Shown here one piece after another: positions 7,330 through 11,865 of a stretch of DNA of 11,865 nucleotides. Origin of the DNA: Smittium culicis (Eukaryota; Kickxellomycota; Harpellomycetes; Harpellales; Legeriomycetaceae); assembly GCA_001970855.1 (NCBI GenBank), contig LSSN01003055.1:1-11865 (forward strand), written 5' to 3'. Numbering within the stretch: position 1 is the stretch's first letter; each line of letters opens with the position of its first letter. The position numbers and the translations under genes are program-made. Under the pieces are notes generated by a model that was not told the DNA's origin, did not search any database, and saw only the letters and a list, made by a program, of their open reading frames with translations.

Positions 7330-7538
7330 CTTAGGAAATTTTAAATAGAAATATCAGTATTAAAGTTTTAAACCATTAAGTAGTTTAATGTGTTAGCTTG
7401 AGATGTTTATTATTAAAAAAGGAAATTTGACCCAAGTAAAATCACTTAACTCAGTTATTATTTGTACTGTTTGATATCATCAAAATTATCAAGCTTGGCT
7501 CAATAATAAACTTTTTTTTATATTAGTCAATAGTATTA

Positions 7539-7661
7539 AAATAAAATTGGCTATAACCATTGAACACAACTTATTAATTCAACTTTGTTGACCTTGCCAA
7601 GAGCTACATTTTGGTACAAGTTTGGTCTCTGCAGACAAAATATTTAATATTACAATTAAAT
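7539..7661. repeat. Diverged inverted 3'-flank homology, right copy
   Basis: Matches the reverse complement of 324-461 with substitutions and small gaps. It lies about 250 bases past gene 2 and stops where the LINE fragment begins. It sets the outer limit of the detectable duplication on this side. Confidence 0.75.
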
Positions 7662-8047
7662 GCCCCTGCTACAACTTGTGTGTGCCTGAGATGGTCAACC
7701 ACATACTTCTGGGCTGCAGCCGGTGGCGAAATCACCGATCACCGACAATCGGGCGGTTCATACCGACGCCGATCAGTTCTGACGAAAAAAATTTACTTTC
7801 GAATTTCAACGAAGCCCGGTTGGGGCTAGTTGGCAAACTTCTTGGGGGGAGGGGGTCTAAACAATCTTTGAGCCAGCTTCGAGCTAGTTCAGCCAATCAA
7901 AATTTTGAGTTGGAAACAGCCAAATTTTTGAACGGCATCCGCGTGCCCAGAACGCTTATACTGCAGAGTATAAGTGATTCACCAGCCCCCTTGAACCAAT
8001 GCCCAGTGGGTATGGAGCTGCTAGAGCGGCAGAGAGGGGTCGGTTGA
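7662..8047 (+). pseudogene. 3' fragment of a LINE-type ORF2 (C-terminal zinc-knuckle region)
   Basis: The frame is open from 7622 to the TGA at 8045-8047, but the LINE-like part starts near 7660. It opens with KCPCYNLC, then VPEMVNHILLGCSRW. This is the Cys/His cluster (H-x4-C before a Trp) typical of the C-terminus of non-LTR retrotransposon ORF2 proteins. About 110 more residues follow. The base composition is clearly more GC-rich than the surroundings. There is no reverse transcriptase or endonuclease part, so it is a 5'-truncated or internally deleted copy. No clear poly(A) tail or target duplication was found; T-rich DNA follows. The uninterrupted frame suggests that truncation is fairly recent. 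Assignment rests on motif resemblance only. Confidence 0.65.
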
Positions 8048-9446
8048 AAAATTATTTTTTTAATATTTTTTTAACTTTTTAAATATTTTTCAATTATATT
8101 TAATATAATTTTGAGTCGTATATTCCCCAAATTTTAAATACAATGATATTTTATATCTAATAAGTTATCCAAATATATATCAAATTATAAATTTTTTATA
8201 TATTCGTAAATTTTTATTTGATTTGCATTCTATAACAATCGTAATTCGCAGTTCTTTTTTGTTTATTCTAACTTTTTTTTAAAATTTATTTAACAGAGTT
8301 GACACCCTGAAGAGAATATATTATATTTTTTAGATTTATATTTTCTAAAATAGCTTATATGTTTTAATATTAATATTGTACTATTTATCACTAGCTTTTA
8401 TTTTCATTACTATTGCTGCTAGTTAAGATCAGTTTTTTTTTTTTTTTTGGTTTTATTATGAGAAGTCAAAAATTGATTTCAGATACTTTAAAATATATAA
8501 AATTGATATCGCTTTGGATTTATACTAGATAACGTTATAGATATGAGGCTTTTCTGATAAAATTGATAATTTATTTATATCATACTAGATATTAAAATAG
8601 CGAGAAAAGAATTTTAATCGATATTGAGAATTATCGAAATTATTTACTTTTTTACTTACAATTAATAGTTATATTTTGAGATTTTATATTTTAATGCAAA
8701 TTGTAGAGTGTTATTATGCTTAAATAATACTTCTATAGTTATTGGATAGAATCAATTGTATAGCAAAATAATTTTAAGAAAACTTATTAGCTAATTGATA
8801 GTGAATAATAAGTATAAATATTTGAATTTATTTGAATTTGCGAAACCAATATATCACTATAGTGTGTAAATAAACTTTATCTTGTAATTTTTATATGCAC
8901 TACATCAAGTTATTCATATATTTCATTATAGTACCTAAAATATAATAAACGATTTAAATACCGAAAAATATATAGTATTTAAACAATATACTTATGGTTA
9001 ATTATTTCGATTATCGGAATTTTTTCTTATCAATTTTTATCTAATTGGAACTATTTATTTTATTTTTAAATCATATTAGAAATAATAACTTTAGCTAATT
9101 TAAACAAATAAATATAGATTCGAAAAAAATTTTCCATATCCCGTAAGTAAATCCCAGATTTTTATTTTTAATTGCTGCATGAAAAAAAAATAGTTTGAAT
9201 ATATTAAGCTTAATTTGAAAAAAAACAACTATTTTGAATATATATCTTAGTGTGAATCTATAACTGAGCGAATTATAAAATAAGTTATACTCTCAATATA
9301 TATAAATGAAAAAAAAAAACCAATTTGTTACAAAATTATTAACTTTGCAAAATAGAAAGAATATCGAAAAAAGATGTTAGCTATTTTTGATGGAATACCT
9401 GTAGATCATTATAAATATTTCAAATAACAAGAAAATTATAACAGTT
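8048..9446. other. Gene-free AT-rich region
   Basis: About 1.4 kb of very AT-rich DNA with long A and T runs, including 16 consecutive T at 8433-8448. I found no credible reading frame, tRNA, or copy of the transposable elements described elsewhere. Confidence 0.55.
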
Positions 9447-9450
9447 TTAA

Positions 9451-9638
9451 TCCTTTCACGGGCGGTAGACTATTCTTGATCTACCAAATATAGCCAATTG
9501 TTCAAATTACTTTACTAAAATCCCGAGGCTTTAAGGAGTATTGGTATGTTGTAAAATAACAGCAAATAGTTATTTCCATTATAAACCATAAACGAATCAT
9601 AAATTTGATTTTTTTAAAGAGTGTTGGATGGGAAAGAG
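9451..9638 (+). mobile_element. MITE-like element, copy E
   Basis: TTAA (9447-9450) precedes TCCTTTCACGGGCGGTAGAC, with the first C of the terminus changed to T. The interior has gatctaccaaatatagccaa and ccataaacgaatca, and the right end is GTGTTGGATGGGAAAGAG followed by CTAA, a one-base variant of TTAA. It is a full-length, lightly decayed, single copy outside the inverted duplication. Confidence 0.78.
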
Positions 9639-9642
9639 CTAA

Positions 9643-10430
9643 GTAAATAAAATATTAAGAGGTAAAAACAAAAAGAAAAGATACTGCGAAGCTTAAATTT
9701 TTAAAAAAGACAAAAAAATGTCGAGAAACAAATGATATAATAATTAGCATGGAAATTTTTTATTTCACTCTATAATATTAGTAATAAAACTTTTTATACT
9801 TAGTTTTTATCACTTATAATTAATAATACGAATTTTAAATAAAAAAATTAATATCATCAAGATAAGAGTAATAATTATATAGATAACATATAACTCATAA
9901 ATATTCAAAGTTAAAATATTGATTTGAACTTGAAACATTATTTAAATTATAATATATTAAACGAGAATCCTTGGAACAAAGTTCGCAATTAAAACATAAA
10001 TAAGAAACTCGTTATTCTTTTCTCTCTTAAAATTAATGATCATTCGGTGAAACATAAATTTACACTTATAAAGCTTCAATATATATTTCATATATACTAA
10101 ATTAGGTTCTTATTCGAAAATAAAGGTGGTTTTTCGTGGAAAACTACCTCAAATTTATGGATAAAGTTTTTTATCTTTAACTGTAATTATCTTGATGAGC
10201 TATAGAAACTCTCAAATAACTATAGGAGATTTTTTTATTTTTATTGAATATTAATTGGCTAAATAATTTGCTATTTGGAAGGTATTGAAAGAAAAGTATA
10301 CTTAGTTGCGGTAAAATTTTATTGGCTTTGGCGTTGAAATTTTTTAAAAATTATTGACGTAATTGAAAAAGCAGTTAAATTTTACTATTTATTAATTTTA
10401 TTTTGAAATTTTCATACGCGATTAAAAAAT
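9643..10430. other. Gene-free AT-rich region
   Basis: No reading frame, RNA or transposon end that I can support. Confidence 0.5.
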
Positions 10431-10519
10431 TCTTTACTCATTGGAAACTAATTTTTTATGCGAATTTATACGCTAAATACTTTTCAGTACATCATGGCTC
10501 CTTCATAAAGAATCGCACA
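10431..10519 (+). repeat. Dispersed direct repeat, copy 2
   Basis: Counterpart of 3871-3958. The best-conserved parts are attttttatgcga near its start and tcataaagaatc near its end. Weak similarity may extend upstream (attggc...aataat words near 10250 and 3760), but this is uncertain. Confidence 0.6.
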
Positions 10520-10681
10520 TTTTATTTACATTTAAGTCTGATGTAATAAAAGAATTAAAATACGAAAGAATTAAGTATAAGTGAAAATATTTAAAATTTT
10601 TATAATCTTTTTTTGACTTATCTAGCGCTTTTGAAAAATCTAAATCTGGTCAAGGATAACCTAGCTCCTTAAAAATAATAT

Positions 10682-10785
10682 TCGTGTCGCACGAGGTAGA
10701 TAATTTTTGTTCTACGAAATATAGCCAACTGAGTTAGAGAATAATAAATAATTCTGCGATCTTAAGATGTTATGAATTATTGAAA
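10682..10785 (+). mobile_element. Decayed partial MITE-like element, copy F
   Basis: Contains cgaggtagataatttttgttctacgaaatatagccaactg, matched in pieces to the family's left third. It is followed by weakly matching DNA (tgcgatcttaagatgttatgaattattg). The left terminus is damaged and the right third is not recognisable. It is the oldest-looking copy in the window. Confidence 0.5.
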
Positions 10786-11341
10786 ACATAGCTGGAAAGA
10801 AATTTACTTTTTATAAGAGCTTTGCGTTCTAATTTGGAAAACGGTCAGAATATTTTTCAAAAAAAAATATCGCGTCCTATTTAAAAAATTAAAAAAGTAT
10901 TTTTAAATTTTTTTCCATTATTCAACTTTAATTTTGCAAAGCTATAATTCAATTTTGATAATATTTAATTCAATCTTACAAAGATCTCATATCACAATTC
11001 AAAGACGGTCAATTGTGCGAATAAAAGAATAATAAGGTAAATAGAAAATTCTTATTTTTTAAAAAAATATTTATATAAATTATATCATTAAACTTAATCC
11101 CTGTTAAATAGAACTAAAAAAATGTTTAATAGTTATAATATATTTATACTTGATATTTATAATAAAAAAAATAGTATGAATATAGCAGTCGTAAAGTTAT
11201 ATAAAAATAAGTAAGAAAAGAAAAAAATTAAAAATTAAATATCGATCTGATATTTATATATTTTAATTGCAATTTATAAGCTTATATTAGCTAATGTAGA
11301 TCCAAATATACATCATTGGATAGTTCTTATACAAATATATG
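10786..11341. other. Gene-free AT-rich region before the LINE fragment
   Basis: No gene or repeat was recognised. Its right boundary is the abrupt, GC-richer edge of the retrotransposon remnant at 11342. Confidence 0.5.
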
Positions 11342-11865
11342 CTATTTGGCATCAATTTTGTTGAGTTTGGTGGCCACAATTTTGGCCACCAGTTTCGCCA
11401 GTGTTGGGATCAGTGATATCCCTCGGTAGTTATCGGGGTCCTTCAGGTCACCTTTTTTAGGTACCGGGACAACAACTGATGTTTCGAGACACTTGGGTAT
11501 ATCCCCAGAGTCATACATTAAATTGATAATTTTATTTATTATTTTGGCTAGTGGTGATGTAGGCGATGGCTCAGCCATCACTAGTTTCCATACCTCAGAT
11601 GGCACACCATCAGCTCCCGGAGCTTTGTTGTTAGGCGTATCTGCAAGTTCCTGAGTGATATCAGACCATAGTATACTGTTATCACACTCTGGGTAATAGT
11701 CACAGTCGATCGTGATAAGATATTCCCACTTATCTGCACATCGGCTGTTCCCGGTAGTGTCTTTGGCCAGTTCTCCAAAGTGATTAGTCCAAATTTTAAT
11801 TTTATTTTGCTTTTCCGTGATTAAATTTTTAAATTTATCGTACACCGGGCCATCGGCGATGCTTT
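11342..11865 (-). pseudogene. LINE-type reverse transcriptase fragment (truncated after the N-terminal RT blocks)
   Basis: The minus-strand frame enters from the right edge and is open for 174 codons. The first visible residues, around 11863-11846, read SIADGP, so no start lies in the window. Numbering from the valine codon at 11845 as residue 1, it shows the linker after the endonuclease (KIKIWTNHFGEL, 15-26), NNKAPGADGVPSEVWK at 72-87, VPVPKKGD at 126-133 and NYRGISLIPTLAKLVAKI at 139-156. These are the first blocks of the non-LTR reverse transcriptase fold. The frame ends at a TAG (11342-11344) straight after LNKIDAK, before the catalytic YADD-type motif, and AT-rich DNA follows. Loss of the 3' part is opposite to usual LINE 5' truncation, so a later deletion, rearrangement or insertion cut it. 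It is not functional as seen. Confidence 0.85.

Noticed and set aside
7611..7829. Alternative 72-codon frame over the LINE fragment
   Set aside because: The overlapping frame ending at 8047 carries the Cys/His motif and is longer. This one is a shadow.
11581..11778. A 65-codon minus-strand frame inside the reverse transcriptase fragment
   Set aside because: It is an out-of-frame shadow of the reverse transcriptase reading frame, which has clear family motifs.

Overview
The window is eukaryotic, very AT-rich by eye, and mostly non-coding. Its two real genes are intron-free reading frames with identical N-terminal secretion signals. They sit among small TTAA-flanked transposon relics and broken LINE-type retrotransposon pieces. 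The mix of a bacterial-type enzyme family, a eukaryotic signal peptide, eukaryotic-looking TATA and AATAAA signals and LINE elements suggests an early-diverging, AT-rich fungus. A gut-associated group such as Harpellales is one possibility, but this is inference from general resemblance and was not tested.

Layout. Positions 1-144 (minus) hold the start of an unidentified reading frame that runs off the left edge, probably part of a retroelement. Positions 802-2073 (minus) and 6009-7289 (plus) are a divergently oriented paralog pair of the DUF1343/NamZ family (GH171, exo-beta-N-acetylmuramidase in bacteria). The ~3.9 kb between them is largely an inverted duplication. Arms 1992-2957 and 5127-6090 are about 99% identical. 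They cover the first 27 codons of each gene, the promoter and the upstream DNA. Identity stops abruptly inside codon 28, after which the mature proteins are only about 45% identical by eye. More diverged inverted homology also exists in the 3' flanks (324-461 and 7539-7661), so the whole gene unit was once duplicated head to head. Only the central part has since stayed, or been made, nearly identical.

Mobile DNA. At least eight copies of a ~188 bp element, with ends of the form CCCTTTC...GAAAGGG and TTAA flanks, lie in the spacer and further right. One copy (3001-3189) is inserted at a TTAA inside another copy, and the opposite arm preserves the unoccupied site. A LINE ORF2 3' fragment (about 7662-8047) follows gene 2, and a LINE reverse transcriptase cut short on its 3' side occupies the right edge (11342-11865, minus). 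The rest, roughly 3310-4660 and 8048-11340, has no gene I can support.

Function. Both proteins should be exported through the same signal and probably transcribed from near-identical promoters. Copy 2 keeps the conserved PEHG motif and looks like an active enzyme. Copy 1 has PGRG at that place and several other altered motifs, so it may be a pseudoenzyme or have changed specificity. A secreted enzyme of this family would fit use of, or attack on, bacterial cell-wall fragments.
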